A stretch of 64,000 nt of DNA from Lichenicola sp964236105 (GTDB lineage Bacteria > Pseudomonadota > Alphaproteobacteria > Acetobacterales > Acetobacteraceae), in NCBI GenBank assembly GCA_964236105.1, contig CAXSBC010000005.1, positions 1 to 64,000 on the forward strand, given 5' to 3'. A program made the translations under genes and the position numbers. Below, one piece after another: positions 9,112 through 19,980 of this stretch. The notes beneath the pieces are model-generated. The model was not told the origin of the DNA, ran no database searches, and worked only from the letters and a program-made list of their open reading frames with translations. Every line of letters begins with the position of its first letter. The first letter of the stretch is position 1.

Positions 9112-9358
9112 ACACCGCGCCGGGCAGCCTGACCCGCGCCGCCGAGACCAGCTCCAGCGAGCCGACCCGCACCGAATGCAGCCGCCCCTCGATCTCGCGC
9201 TCCCAGAAGGCCAGGAATCGCTGCAGCACCGGATAGGCGGGGGCGATGTCGAGCTCCTGCCAGATATAGCTCTGCAGCACCGCCGGATGATCGGGCAGGC
9301 GATACAGGATCTCCGCCGTGGTCAGCCGGTAGTCCTTGAGCTGCTGGGACAGGGACAT
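9098..9358 (-). CDS. Usg family protein
   Basis: An 86-residue protein with the Usg pattern: YRLTTAEILYRLPDHPAVLQ, then Trp/aromatic-rich AFWEREIEGRLHSVRV. The family is restricted to Alphaproteobacteria and is named for an ORF near trp genes; no biochemical role is established. The ATG at 9358 is preceded by its own upstream region, which abuts the groES control region on the opposite strand. Confidence 0.85.
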   Translation of the reverse strand: MSLSQQLKDYRLTTAEILYRLPDHPAVLQSYIWQELDIAPAYPVLQRFLAFWEREIEGRLHSVRVGSLELVSAARVRLPGAVFTLQ

Positions 9359-9448
9359 GGCATCTCCGGTATGACAGGATTGCGACAAGGGCGATCCTGG
9401 CCGCGCCCGGTGCCGGAGCGCAACAAAAAATCCACTGCGAACAACAGG

Positions 9449-9475
9449 TTGGCACTCAAAGCCGGAGAGTGCTGC
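9449..9475 (+). promoter_or_regulatory. CIRCE operator 1 (HrcA site)
   Basis: TTGGCACTC, nine-base spacer, GAGTGCTGC: an inverted repeat close to the CIRCE consensus TTAGCACTC-N9-GAGTGCTAA, the binding site of the heat-shock repressor HrcA. It lies just upstream of the -35 element of the groES promoter. Confidence 0.9.
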
Positions 9476-9481
9476 CGCAAC

Positions 9482-9509
9482 TTGACTTCGGCCGGTGGCG
9501 CGCCTAAAC
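9482..9509 (+). promoter_or_regulatory. Probable groESL promoter
   Basis: TTGACT at 9482-9487 and CTAAAC at 9504-9509, spaced 16 bases, resemble an alphaproteobacterial housekeeping promoter and share the CTTGACTT...CTA layout of the rpsT promoter in this window. It sits exactly between the two CIRCE elements. Confidence 0.6.
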
Positions 9510-9514
9510 CGCCG

Positions 9515-9541
9515 TTGGCACTCCGGGGCCGTGAGTGCCAG
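9515..9541 (+). promoter_or_regulatory. CIRCE operator 2 (HrcA site)
   Basis: TTGGCACTC, nine-base spacer, GAGTGCCAG. It overlaps the expected transcription start downstream of the -10 element, the classical repressing position. Together with operator 1 it brackets the promoter. Confidence 0.9.
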
Positions 9542-9631
9542 CCGTTGCGTCGCGGGCCTTTCATCCTGGACGCACATCAACCGGCGCCGTCGCTCGATCG
9601 GAGGACGCGCCCAACCTGAGGAGCGCACCGC

Positions 9632-9931
9632 ATGGCGAAGTTCCGTCCCCTGCATGACCGCGTCGTCGTCAAGCGCCTGACCGGCGAAGAGAAGACCGCG
9701 GGCGGCATCATCATCCCCGACACCGCCAAGGAAAAGCCGATGGAAGGCGAGATCGTCGCCGTCGGCGCCGGCGCCCGCAACGAGACCGGCGCCATCGTGG
9801 CGCTCGACGTCAAGGCCGGCGACCGCATCCTGTTCGGCAAGTGGTCGGGCACCGAGGTCAAGATCGACGGCGAGGAGCTGCTGATCATGAAGGAAAGCGA
9901 CATCATGGGCGTGATCGAGCAGGCCGCTTAA
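9632..9931 (+). CDS. groES: Co-chaperonin GroES
   Basis: A 99-residue subunit of the heptameric lid of the chaperonin. FRPLHDRVVVKRL at the N-terminus, the mobile loop around GEEKTAGGIIIPDTAKEKP and the C-terminal KIDGEELLIMKESDIMGV are diagnostic. GAGGAGC precedes the ATG. It is transcribed with groEL 55 bases downstream under the double CIRCE control. Confidence 0.98.
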   Translation: MAKFRPLHDRVVVKRLTGEEKTAGGIIIPDTAKEKPMEGEIVAVGAGARNETGAIVALDVKAGDRILFGKWSGTEVKIDGEELLIMKESDIMGVIEQAA

Positions 9932-9986
9932 GGCAGCCGCTCCGAACCGCTTCCGATCGCCTCTTTCCTCAACAGGAGAATACAAC

Positions 9987-11624
<1,638 letters not shown>

Positions 11625-11649
11625 GACGCAAGCCTGCGTCTTTGAGATC

Positions 11650-11681
11650 GGGGCGGTCCTGCAAGGGACCGCCCCTTTTTT
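11650..11681 (+). terminator. Rho-independent terminator of groESL
   Basis: A ten-base-pair stem, GGGGCGGTCC / GGACCGCCCC, with a six-base loop, followed directly by a run of six Ts. Confidence 0.93.
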
Positions 11682-11843
11682 CTGCCCGGTCGATCAGACC
11701 GCCGCCGCATCATCTCTTCGTGATTGACAGGCCGGAACCTTTCTGCCCCCATAACGACCTGCTGACGGTCGCTTCTGCCCAGACGGGAGCAGGAAGAAGC
11801 GGGTTCCGACAGCCGGGATGGCGACGGGAAGGAAAGGCCGACA

Positions 11844-12047
11844 ATGGCGATCGGTTCGGTGAAGTGGTTCAACACCACCAAGGGTTTCGGCTTCATCATG
11901 CCAGACGACGGCGGCAAGGATGTGTTCGTGCACATCACCGCGGTGCAGGCGGCCGGCCTGCGCGGCCTGAACGAGGGCCAGAAGGTTACCTACGAGATCG
12001 CGATGGAGCGCGGCAAGGCGGCCGCGACGAACCTCAAGCCGGTCTGA
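11844..12047 (+). CDS. Cold-shock protein, CspA family
   Basis: A 67-residue single cold-shock domain with RNP-1 (KGFGFI) and RNP-2 (VFVHI) motifs that bind single-stranded RNA/DNA. The SVKWFNTTKGFGFI start is standard. A long leader (about 160 bases after the groEL terminator) may carry regulation, as in other csp genes. The last 14 bases overlap the 3' end of the convergent helicase gene. Confidence 0.95.
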   Translation: MAIGSVKWFNTTKGFGFIMPDDGGKDVFVHITAVQAAGLRGLNEGQKVTYEIAMERGKAAATNLKPV

Positions 12048-14934
12048 TCTCCGGCGCTGCGGCCAGGAAGGCGCTGGTCTCCGCCACCGCCTGCGCCAGC
12101 CCGACGCGCCGCACCACGACCCCGTTCGGAAACGCCGAGAACAGGCGGGTGGGCGTGCGCCGGTCCAGCAGCACGAACACGCCCTGGTCGGCAGCACTCC
12201 GGATCAGCCTGCCGAACGCCTGACGCAGGCGCAGCCGCGCGATGCGGTCGTCATAGGCGGCAGGCTGCCCGTCCGACAGATGGATGCGGCGCTCTCGGTG
12301 CAGGATGTCCGGGCGCGGCCACGGCACCCGCTCGAACACCACCAGCCTGAGCGCCCGGCCCGGCACGTCGACCCCGTCGCGCATCGCATCGGTGCCGAGC
12401 AGGCAGCTGTCCGTCTCGGTGCGGAACACGTCGACCAGCGTGGCATTATCCATCGCGTCCATGTGCTGGGCGAACAGCGGGATGCCTGCCGCCTCGAGCG
12501 GCACGGCGATGCGCTCATGCACCTGGCGCAGCCGGCTGATCGCGGTGAACAGCCCGAGCCCGCCGCCGCCCGAGGCCAGGAACAGCGCGCGATACGCGCC
12601 GGCAAGCGCCGCCGGGTCGTCATGCGCCACGTCGGTGACGACAAAGGCGCGGGTCTGGCGTCCGTACTCGAACGGGCTTGCCAGCGAGGCCCGCAGCGCG
12701 GGCGAGGGCAGGTGCAGCGCGCCGACGCGGGCCTCGGCGCTGCGCCAGCTGGCGGCGGCGGCGTCGTCGGCCTCGCCGGACGCATCGCCGCCGAGCTGGT
12801 CGCGCAGCGTCGCCGAGGTCACCAGCAGCCCGTGCGCCGGAGCCGCCACGGCGGCCGCGAACGGCAGCGTCGGGTCGAGCCAGTGCCGGTGCAGCCCGAC
12901 ATCGCGGGCGCCCGCTCCCGGGCTGACCGGTCGCCGGTCCAGCCGCAGGAACATGACGTGGCTCGGCCGCTCGCCGGGCTCGGCCTGCACCGGGACGGCG
13001 CGCAGCATGGCGATCCAGGCCTCCAGCCGCGAGATCGCCCGGCGCCGGATCGTCCGGCACATCGCCTCGATGCGACCGCGGGCGGCGCTGTCGAGGGTGT
13101 CGGCATCCTCCTCCAGCCGGCTCTCCAGCCGCTCCACCAGCGTCGCCAGCGGCTCGGCGATGCGCGTCATGGCGCGCTCCAGCCGTGCCGCCGCCGCGAC
13201 CGCGTCGTCCGCCACCGGCTGCAGGTCGCATTCGAGCGCGCCGAACGCCTCGCCGCGGCCGGTGGTCCGCGCCATCACCTGACGCCGCAGCAGCCGCAGC
13301 AGCGCCTCGGTCGGGTTGGGCGGCTCGCCCAGGCCAGACAGCGCCGGCTCATCGCCCGCGGCTGGCGCCGGCAGCTCCTCCGCCAGACGCTGCGACCAGC
13401 CAGGCGCCGGCAGGGCGCGCGTCGCCATCAGGGCGGCATCGAGCGGGGTTTCCAGGTCGGGCTGCCCGATCACCAGCTCGTCGAGCCGCCGCCGCAGGCC
13501 GCGCGCGCGCGAGCGGCTGCCTTCGGCGCCCAGCAGCCAGCGGCGCAGCTCGGCCGCCTCGATCCCGGACAGCTCGGCCGAGAAGGCGCCGTCGGCCGCC
13601 TCCATCAGATGGTGACCCTCGTCGAACACGTAGCGGGTCGGCACCGCATCCTCGTCGCCGCCGGCGCCGAAGCGGCCGTGCCAGGCGGCCTGCGCCATCA
13701 CCAGCGCATGGTTGGCGACCACCAGGTCGGCGTCGCGCGCGCGCCGGATGCCGTGCTCGATGTAGCAGCGCGTGTAGTGCGGGCAGGCGCCGTGGATGCA
13801 CTCGCCGCGCCGGTCGGCGAGCCCGATGGTGTAGCCGCTGCCGAACAGCTCGGTGAACCAGCCGGGCAGGTCGCCGCCCAGCACGTCGCCGTCGGCGGTG
13901 GCTGCGGCCCAGCGCACCAGCAGCGACAGCGGCACGATGCTGGCCGGCGCCGCGTCGCCGCCGCCGGCGGTGGCGGCCACCGCCTCCTCCAGGTTGAGCA
14001 GGCACAGATAGTTCTCCCGTCCCTTGCGCAGCACCACGTGGCGGCGGCGAACCGCAGGGTCGGGATGCAGGCGCGCGAGCTCGGCCTCGATCTGGCGCTG
14101 CAGATGCCGGGTATAGGTGCTGATCCACACGGTGCCGCCGTTGCGCTCGGCCCACAGGCTGGCCGGCGCCACGTAGCCCAGCGTCTTGCCGGTGCCGGTG
14201 CCGGCCTCGGCCAGCACCAGATGCGGGTCGCCGCGCACCAGCCGCGGCGCGAAGGCGGCCGAGGCGGCGTCGGCATAGTCGGCCTGGCCGATGCGCTGCT
14301 CCGCGGTGCTGCCGAGCAGCGTCGTCAGCCGCGCGCGCGCATCGCGCGGCGCCACCGGATGCTGGCCGGGAGCGGGACGGGGCGCGGTTTCCTCCCATTT
14401 CGGCAGCCGGCGCCAGACGCGCATCGCATCGGCCGGCTGCATCGCCTCCGGCGGCAGCAGCGTGCCGATGCCGAGCCGGTCGCACAGCACCGGGCCCCAG
14501 CTCCAGCCCGCCTGACGCATGCGCAGCACCAGCGCGCGGATCTCGGCGCCGGACTTGGTGTGCACCAGCTGCGAGGCGCGCTCCAGCAGCATCGCCGCCA
14601 GCTCCGGCAGCAGCGACGCGTCGGCGTCGCCGATCTCGCCCGCCTCCAGCCCGAGCGCCAGCGCCAGCCCGCGCGGCGTCGGCGCCGCCGACCGCGCCGG
14701 CAGCACGAAGGCGAACAGCTCCAGCAGGTCGTAGCAGGCGAGCTGCTTCAGGCCGAGCCGCCGGGCGCTGGCCGGCGCGTGCACCACGAGCGGCGGCGGC
14801 AGCGCACGGAGCCGGCTCGCCGCCTCCGCCCGGCTCAGGCTCAGCAGCTCGCCATCCGGGGTCAGCAGCGAGACCCGCCCGTAGCCGGCAACCAGCGCCG
14901 GGATCGTGGCGGACGGGGAAGCGTCATGCATCAC
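12034..14934 (-). CDS. DinG/XPD-type ATP-dependent DNA helicase
   Basis: A 966-residue superfamily 2 helicase. An N-terminal region of about 220 residues precedes the Walker A motif AGTGTGKT (near residue 245). Four cysteines in the YLCLLNL...GECIHGACPHYTRCYIE stretch are positioned like the [4Fe-4S] ligands of XPD/DinG, before ANHALVM and the DEGH box (VFDEGHHLM). C-terminal helicase motifs include LLVTSATLRDQ, GTDAMRDGVDVPG and the QAFGRLIRS motif VI. It is expected to unwind forked DNA or R-loops in repair. ATGs occur at 14934 and 14931. The long N-terminal extension is usual for the alphaproteobacterial version. Confidence 0.92.
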   Translation of the reverse strand: MMHDASPSATIPALVAGYGRVSLLTPDGELLSLSRAEAASRLRALPPPLVVHAPASARRLGLKQLACYDLLELFAFVLPARSAAPTPRGLALALGLEAGEIGDADASLLPELAAMLLERASQLVHTKSGAEIRALVLRMRQAGWSWGPVLCDRLGIGTLLPPEAMQPADAMRVWRRLPKWEETAPRPAPGQHPVAPRDARARLTTLLGSTAEQRIGQADYADAASAAFAPRLVRGDPHLVLAEAGTGTGKTLGYVAPASLWAERNGGTVWISTYTRHLQRQIEAELARLHPDPAVRRRHVVLRKGRENYLCLLNLEEAVAATAGGGDAAPASIVPLSLLVRWAAATADGDVLGGDLPGWFTELFGSGYTIGLADRRGECIHGACPHYTRCYIEHGIRRARDADLVVANHALVMAQAAWHGRFGAGGDEDAVPTRYVFDEGHHLMEAADGAFSAELSGIEAAELRRWLLGAEGSRSRARGLRRRLDELVIGQPDLETPLDAALMATRALPAPGWSQRLAEELPAPAAGDEPALSGLGEPPNPTEALLRLLRRQVMARTTGRGEAFGALECDLQPVADDAVAAAARLERAMTRIAEPLATLVERLESRLEEDADTLDSAARGRIEAMCRTIRRRAISRLEAWIAMLRAVPVQAEPGERPSHVMFLRLDRRPVSPGAGARDVGLHRHWLDPTLPFAAAVAAPAHGLLVTSATLRDQLGGDASGEADDAAAASWRSAEARVGALHLPSPALRASLASPFEYGRQTRAFVVTDVAHDDPAALAGAYRALFLASGGGGLGLFTAISRLRQVHERIAVPLEAAGIPLFAQHMDAMDNATLVDVFRTETDSCLLGTDAMRDGVDVPGRALRLVVFERVPWPRPDILHRERRIHLSDGQPAAYDDRIARLRLRQAFGRLIRSAADQGVFVLLDRRTPTRLFSAFPNGVVVRRVGLAQAVAETSAFLAAAPEIRPA

Positions 14935-15001
14935 TGCATCATATAGGGCGCAAGGCCGCTGTCCGCGCGCCTATTTCACCCCGCTGTGACGGTGCCGCCG
15001 T

Positions 15002-15028
15002 TTGACCGGGCAGGCTTTTGGCCTAGCG
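15002..15028 (+). promoter_or_regulatory. Probable lysK promoter
   Basis: TTGACC at 15002-15007 and CTAGCG at 15023-15028 lie immediately upstream of the ATG at 15038, implying a nearly leaderless transcript. This argues against the in-frame TTG at 15002 being the start codon. Confidence 0.45.
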
Positions 15029-15037
15029 TGCGCCGCC

Positions 15038-16654
15038 ATGTCCTCCGCCCGATCGACCCAAGATCCCATCGCCCTGCATTCAGCCGGCCTGCCGAAAGCC
15101 TGGCCGTTCGAGGAGGCGGCGAAGCTCGCGGCGCACATGCAGCGCAAGGGTGCGGCCGACGTGCCGCCGCTGCTGGAGACCGGCTACGGCCCGTCGGGGC
15201 TGCCGCATATCGGCACCTTCGGCGAGGTCGCGCGCACCTCCTGGGTGCGTCAGGCCTATACCGCCCTGACCGGCCATCCGACCCGCCTGCTCGCCTTCAG
15301 CGACGACATGGACGGCTTGCGCAAGGTTCCCGACAACGTGCCCAACCGCGAGATGCTGGCGGGCTTCCTCGGCCGGCCGCTGACCGAGGTGCCCGATCCG
15401 TTCGGCACCCACGACAGCTTCGGCGCGCACAACAACGCCCGCCTGCGCGCCTTCCTCGACGGGTTCGGCTTCGAGTACGAGTTCGCCTCCTCCACCGACT
15501 ATTACCGCCAGGGCCGCTTCGACGCCGCCCTGCTGCGCACGCTGGCGGTGCATGACGAGATCGTGGCGGTGGTCGCCCCCACGCTCGGCCCCGATCGCCG
15601 CGCCACCTACTCGCCGATCCTGCCGATCCATCCCGAAACCGGCGTGGTGATGCAGGTGAGGATCGAGGGCGTCGACGCCGAGGCCGGCACCATCCGCTGG
15701 ACCGACCCCGACGGCACCCGCTTCGAGACGCCGGTGACCGGCGGCGCCGCCAAGCTGCAATGGAAGGCCGACTGGGCGATGCGCTGGGCAGCGCTCGAGG
15801 TCGATTACGAGATGTCGGGCAAGGACCTGATCGACAGCGTGAAGCTGTCCTCGCGGATCTGCCGCGTGCTCGGCGCCGAGCCGCCGGTGACGCTCACCTA
15901 CGAGCTGTTCCTCGACGAGCACGCGCAGAAGATCAGCAAGTCCAAGGGCAACGGCCTGTCGGTCGAGGAGTGGCTGCGCTACGCCCCGCCCGAGAGCCTG
16001 GCGCAGTACATGTTCAACCAGCCCACCCGCGCCAAGCGGCTGTTCTTCGACGTGATCCCGCGCGCCTGCGACGAGTATCTCGCCAACCGCGCCCGTGCGG
16101 CCGAGCAGTCGGCGGCGGGCGAGACGCAGGCCCTGCAGGGCAACCCGGCCTGGTTCATCGACCGCGGCCACGTCGAGGAGACCGGCGTGCCGGTGTCGTT
16201 CGGCATGCTGCTGAACCTCGCCTCGGTGGCAAACGCCGACACGCCGGACGTGCTGTGGGCGTTTCTCGACCGCTACCAGCCGGGCGCCTCGCAGCGCAGC
16301 GGCTCGCTGCTGGACCGGCTGGTCGGGCATGCGGTCGCCTACTACCGGGACTTCGTGCGCCCCACCAAGACCTACCGGGCGCCGGACCAGCGCGAGCGCG
16401 CGGCCCTGGTCGATCTCGCCGAGACGCTGAAGGGCGTCGAGCCGGACGCCGCCACCCCGGACGCGCTGCAGGACCTGGTGTTCGAGGTCGGCAAGCGGCA
16501 CGACTTTCCGGCACTGCGCGCCTGGTTCGGCTGCCTGTACGAGGTGCTGCTCGGCCAGACCGAGGGACCGCGCTTCGGCATCTTCGTCGGCCTCTACGGC
16601 GTGGCCGAGACGGTGGCGCTGATCGAGACCGCGCTGATGCGGACGGCCGGCTAG
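15038..16654 (+). CDS. lysK: Class I lysyl-tRNA synthetase
   Basis: A 538-residue class I (Rossmann) LysRS, the type found in archaea and Alphaproteobacteria in place of the class II enzyme. The HIGH-like motif is GLPHIGTFGEVART near residue 50 and the KMSKS-like loop is KISKSKGNGLSVEEWL. It charges tRNA-Lys with lysine in the cytoplasm. The start at 15038 (MSSARSTQDP) was chosen because promoter-like elements occupy the sequence just upstream. The next gene is an MprF-like protein, a family that uses Lys-tRNA as lysine donor. Confidence 0.97.
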   Translation: MSSARSTQDPIALHSAGLPKAWPFEEAAKLAAHMQRKGAADVPPLLETGYGPSGLPHIGTFGEVARTSWVRQAYTALTGHPTRLLAFSDDMDGLRKVPDNVPNREMLAGFLGRPLTEVPDPFGTHDSFGAHNNARLRAFLDGFGFEYEFASSTDYYRQGRFDAALLRTLAVHDEIVAVVAPTLGPDRRATYSPILPIHPETGVVMQVRIEGVDAEAGTIRWTDPDGTRFETPVTGGAAKLQWKADWAMRWAALEVDYEMSGKDLIDSVKLSSRICRVLGAEPPVTLTYELFLDEHAQKISKSKGNGLSVEEWLRYAPPESLAQYMFNQPTRAKRLFFDVIPRACDEYLANRARAAEQSAAGETQALQGNPAWFIDRGHVEETGVPVSFGMLLNLASVANADTPDVLWAFLDRYQPGASQRSGSLLDRLVGHAVAYYRDFVRPTKTYRAPDQRERAALVDLAETLKGVEPDAATPDALQDLVFEVGKRHDFPALRAWFGCLYEVLLGQTEGPRFGIFVGLYGVAETVALIETALMRTAG

Positions 16655-16761
16655 CGGGCTGCCGCGATGTCGAGGCAAGCCCGGGGGCGTCGGCGGATGC
16701 CGCGGCCCGCACCATGGTCCGGACGGCCGCCCTCGGCCGGTGCCGCCGCAGGGCCGGCGTC

Positions 16762-18855
16762 GTGAGTGCTGTAGATCCCGCTCCGCCGGCGCCGCGCTGG
16801 CAGCGCCTGCTGCGACGCCTGCCGCCGCTGCTGGGGCTGCTGCTGCTGGGGGCTGCGATCTATGCCGTGCAGCACGAGTTCCGCCACCTCAGCCTGGGCG
16901 AGATCCGCGACAGCCTGGAGGCGATCCCACGGCGCAGCCTGCTGATCTCGGCGGGCTTCACGCTGCTCTCCTATTTCGTGCTGTGCTTCTACGACCGGCT
17001 GGCGATGATCCATGTCGGGCACCGGCTGAGCTTCCGGCGCACCGCCTTCGCCGCCTTCTGCTCCTACGTGCTGTCGCACAATCTCGGCTTCGCCGCGGTC
17101 TCCGGCGCTGCGGTGCGGTTCCGGCTCTATGGCAGCTGGGGGCTGAAGCCGCTCGAGATCACCCGCATCATCGCCTTCTGCTCGCTCACCTACGTGCTCG
17201 GCGCCTGCGCGCTGATCGGCGGCGTGCTGCTGCTGGAGCCCGGGTCGCTGTCGATGCTCTCGGCGCACGTGCCGCACGCGCTGCTGACGGCGATCGGCAT
17301 CGCCGCCTGGGCCGTCGTGCTGGCCTATGTCGGGCTCGCCGCCCGGCAGCCGGCGATGCGGCTGTGGCGCTGGACGATCCCGCTGCCCGGCGTGGGCATG
17401 TCGATCGGCCAGGTCGCGGTCGCAGCCCTGGACGTCGCCGCCACCGCGGCGATCGCCTACGCGCTGCTGCCGGCGGGGATCGGGCTCGGCTATCCGGCGT
17501 TCCTTGCCATCTACATCGCCTCCTACAGCGCCGGCCTGCTGGCCAGCGTGCCGGGCGGGCTCGGCGTGTTCGACGGCGCCATGGTGCTGGGACTGTCGCC
17601 GTTCCTGTCGGCGGCCGAGGCCATCGGCGCGATCGCGGTGTTCCGGCTGTTCTACTACATCGTGCCGCTGTTCATCGCCGGCCTGCTGTTCGCCGGCCAC
17701 GAGCTGCTGCAGCGCGGCGACAGCCTGCTGGCCCGCCGCGCGGGACCCGACCAGCCGGTGCGGGTCAGGCCCTCGAACGTGATCCGGGAGAGCGAGGCGG
17801 ACTTCGCCGTCACCGTCGCCGCCGGCGCGGTCTCGCTGTGCGGCGCGATGCTGCTGGCACTGGGCCTGGTGGAGCCGACGTCCGATCTCGCCTTCGCGCT
17901 GCCGCCGCCGGTGATGCTGTTCGGTGTCGAGAACGGCGTCGCCCGCGTGGTGCAGGCGGCCGGCGACTACGTTCCCTCGCTCATCGGCGCCATGCTGATG
18001 GGGCTGGCGATCGGGCTGTCGCGGCGCGTCACCCTGGCCTGGGGCGCCACCCTGGTGCTGCTCTGCTCTGCTGCCGTGCTCACCGCGCTGCGCGGCCTGC
18101 CGCTCGCGGTGCCGGCCATGCTGATCCTGGCGGCGCTGGTGATCGCGCCGTTCCGCGGCTCCTACTACCGGCATGCCAGGCTGCTGAGCGAGCCGCTGGC
18201 GCCGGCCACGGTGTTCCCGCTGCTGCTGCTGCTGGGCTGCGTGCTGATCCTGGCGCGGCTGGAGCCGGATGTGCGCAGCCTGGCCGACAATGGCTGGCTG
18301 GCGCTGGTGCTGGGGCAGGGCGCCAGCGGCCGGATGCGGCTCTCGGTCGGGCTGTCGGTGGCGATCGGGCTGCTGGCGATCGCGCGCCTGATCCATCCGG
18401 GCCGGATCGCGCCGATGCCCTGGAACGCCGACGCGCAGATGCGCTACCGGACCGCCATGCCGGCCGGGCTGCCGCCGGACCTCGAGGCGGACGCGCTGGG
18501 ACGGCCTGACGGGCTGGTCGTCGGCGAGACCGGGCGGGCGATGCTGCCGTTCCGGCGCCTGGGCCGGATCGTCGCCGGCCTCGGCGACCCGGCGGGTGCG
18601 CCCTCGGACCAGGTCTCGACGATCTGGCGGCTGCGCGACCTGGCCGTGCAGGAAGGCCGCGAGCCGGTATTCTGGCGGGTCGGCCCGACCCTGCTGGACG
18701 TGTATGCCGATCTCGGGCTGCAGGCCTGGCCGCTCGACGAGGCGGTGCCGTGCTATCTCTGCTGTCCGGCGGAGCGCGGCGAGGCGCTGCTGGCGCTGCT
18801 CGATCCGGGCCGCGCCAGACAGCCCGTGTCGCGCCCCCAGGCGTCGCGCTCCTAG
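16762..18855 (+). CDS. MprF-like membrane protein with truncated lysyltransferase domain
   Basis: About 697 residues from the GTG at 16762 (an ATG at 16714 would add 16). The N-terminal ~330 residues are the lysylphosphatidylglycerol flippase-type membrane domain (UPF0104): LGEIRDSLEAIPRRSLLIS, CSYVLSHNLGFAAVSGAAVRFRLY and SVPGGLGVFDGAMV are characteristic. A second group of helices follows to about residue 560. The soluble part begins like the DUF2156 synthase domain (ETGRAMLPFRRLGR, LGDPAGAPSDQ, REPVFWRVGPTLLDVYADLGL) but ends about 40 residues later, so most of the GNAT-fold catalytic domain of full-length MprF (usually about 850 residues) is missing. The other frames downstream do not encode the missing part. 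It may act as a flippase only, or be a decayed gene. Confidence 0.82.
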   Translation: MSAVDPAPPAPRWQRLLRRLPPLLGLLLLGAAIYAVQHEFRHLSLGEIRDSLEAIPRRSLLISAGFTLLSYFVLCFYDRLAMIHVGHRLSFRRTAFAAFCSYVLSHNLGFAAVSGAAVRFRLYGSWGLKPLEITRIIAFCSLTYVLGACALIGGVLLLEPGSLSMLSAHVPHALLTAIGIAAWAVVLAYVGLAARQPAMRLWRWTIPLPGVGMSIGQVAVAALDVAATAAIAYALLPAGIGLGYPAFLAIYIASYSAGLLASVPGGLGVFDGAMVLGLSPFLSAAEAIGAIAVFRLFYYIVPLFIAGLLFAGHELLQRGDSLLARRAGPDQPVRVRPSNVIRESEADFAVTVAAGAVSLCGAMLLALGLVEPTSDLAFALPPPVMLFGVENGVARVVQAAGDYVPSLIGAMLMGLAIGLSRRVTLAWGATLVLLCSAAVLTALRGLPLAVPAMLILAALVIAPFRGSYYRHARLLSEPLAPATVFPLLLLLGCVLILARLEPDVRSLADNGWLALVLGQGASGRMRLSVGLSVAIGLLAIARLIHPGRIAPMPWNADAQMRYRTAMPAGLPPDLEADALGRPDGLVVGETGRAMLPFRRLGRIVAGLGDPAGAPSDQVSTIWRLRDLAVQEGREPVFWRVGPTLLDVYADLGLQAWPLDEAVPCYLCCPAERGEALLALLDPGRARQPVSRPQASRS

Positions 18856-19841
18856 GCTTCGCGTCCGCCGGCGGTTTCCAGTGCCGACAGCGTGGTCGCG
18901 GCCGGGGCCGCCGGCACCCGGGACCAGCGTCCGGCGCAGGCAGACAGGGCGACGCCGCCCAGGATCAGGCCCAGCCCGGCCGCATGGTAGGGATGCAGCC
19001 GCTCGCCGAGCAGCAGGGCGGCCAGCAGGCCGGCATAGACCGGCACGATATACATCGAGGTCGCGGCACGGGCAGCCCCGAAGCCGCGCACCAGCTTCTG
19101 GTAGCTGCCATAGGCGCCGATCGACGGCACCAGGCCCAGGAACAGGATCGCGCCCAGGCTGCGCGGGGTCAGCACTAGGCCGAGATGCGGCTGGCCGGCA
19201 TGGCGCAGCATCTCGACGGCTGCCGCCGGCAGCAGCATCAGCGCGGCGCCGATCGACAGCGCGGCAAGACCGATCACCGGCGGCAGCACGACCGGGCGGC
19301 GCCGGCTCAGCAGCGTGTAGGCGACCCAGCTCAGCATGGCGGCAAAAGCGAGCGCGTCGCCGGCGTTGAACGACAGCGCCAGCAGGCCGAGCGGGTGGCC
19401 ATGGGTGACGACGGTCGCGACGCCACCGGCCGCCATCGCGATGCCGACCAGGGCGGACAGACGCAGCCGCGCGCCGAACAGCACCCGCTCGGCGACGAGG
19501 ACGAAGGCGGGGGCGGCCGAGATCAGCAGGGCGATGTTGCCGGCCGTGGTGCGCGAGGCGGCGGCATAGAGCGGCGCCACCGCCAGCACGCCGCCGGTCA
19601 GCACCAGCATCGCGAACCGGGGCGAGACGATGCGGTCCAGATGCGACCGCAGGCCGCGGGCGAACGGCAGCAGCACGCAGGCGGCGATGCTCCAGCGCAG
19701 GAAGGCCAGCGTCACCGGCGGCACGTCGCCGGCGATCATCCGGGCGACCAGCATGTTGCCGGCGAACAGCAGCGGGGTGATCAGGAACAGCAGCGCGTCG
19801 GGCCGGAACCGGATGCCTGCGACCGTGTCTGACCTGATCAT
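18852..19841 (-). CDS. EamA/DMT-superfamily exporter
   Basis: A 329-residue protein with about ten hydrophobic helices and the two internal EamA repeats (first with FAGNMLVARMIAGDVPP...FLRWSIA, second with GDALAFAAMLSWVAYTLLSRR). Members export amino acids or other metabolites. The ATG at 19841 was chosen over an upstream in-frame codon because GAGGAGG lies seven bases before it. It diverges from an Lrp/AsnC regulator gene, a common pairing for amino-acid exporters, so an amino-acid substrate is a reasonable inference. Confidence 0.87.
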   Translation of the reverse strand: MIRSDTVAGIRFRPDALLFLITPLLFAGNMLVARMIAGDVPPVTLAFLRWSIAACVLLPFARGLRSHLDRIVSPRFAMLVLTGGVLAVAPLYAAASRTTAGNIALLISAAPAFVLVAERVLFGARLRLSALVGIAMAAGGVATVVTHGHPLGLLALSFNAGDALAFAAMLSWVAYTLLSRRRPVVLPPVIGLAALSIGAALMLLPAAAVEMLRHAGQPHLGLVLTPRSLGAILFLGLVPSIGAYGSYQKLVRGFGAARAATSMYIVPVYAGLLAALLLGERLHPYHAAGLGLILGGVALSACAGRWSRVPAAPAATTLSALETAGGREA

Positions 19842-19980
19842 GGCTGCCTCCTCGAACGACAGCAGGATGCGCGCCGGGCCGCGAAGAGTCCTTCCGATCT
19901 TACCCACGCAACGCTATGAACAAAGAATTAATCCAGCTTCACGACGAGTGCAGCAGACGAATCTTCTGCCGGAGGGATCT

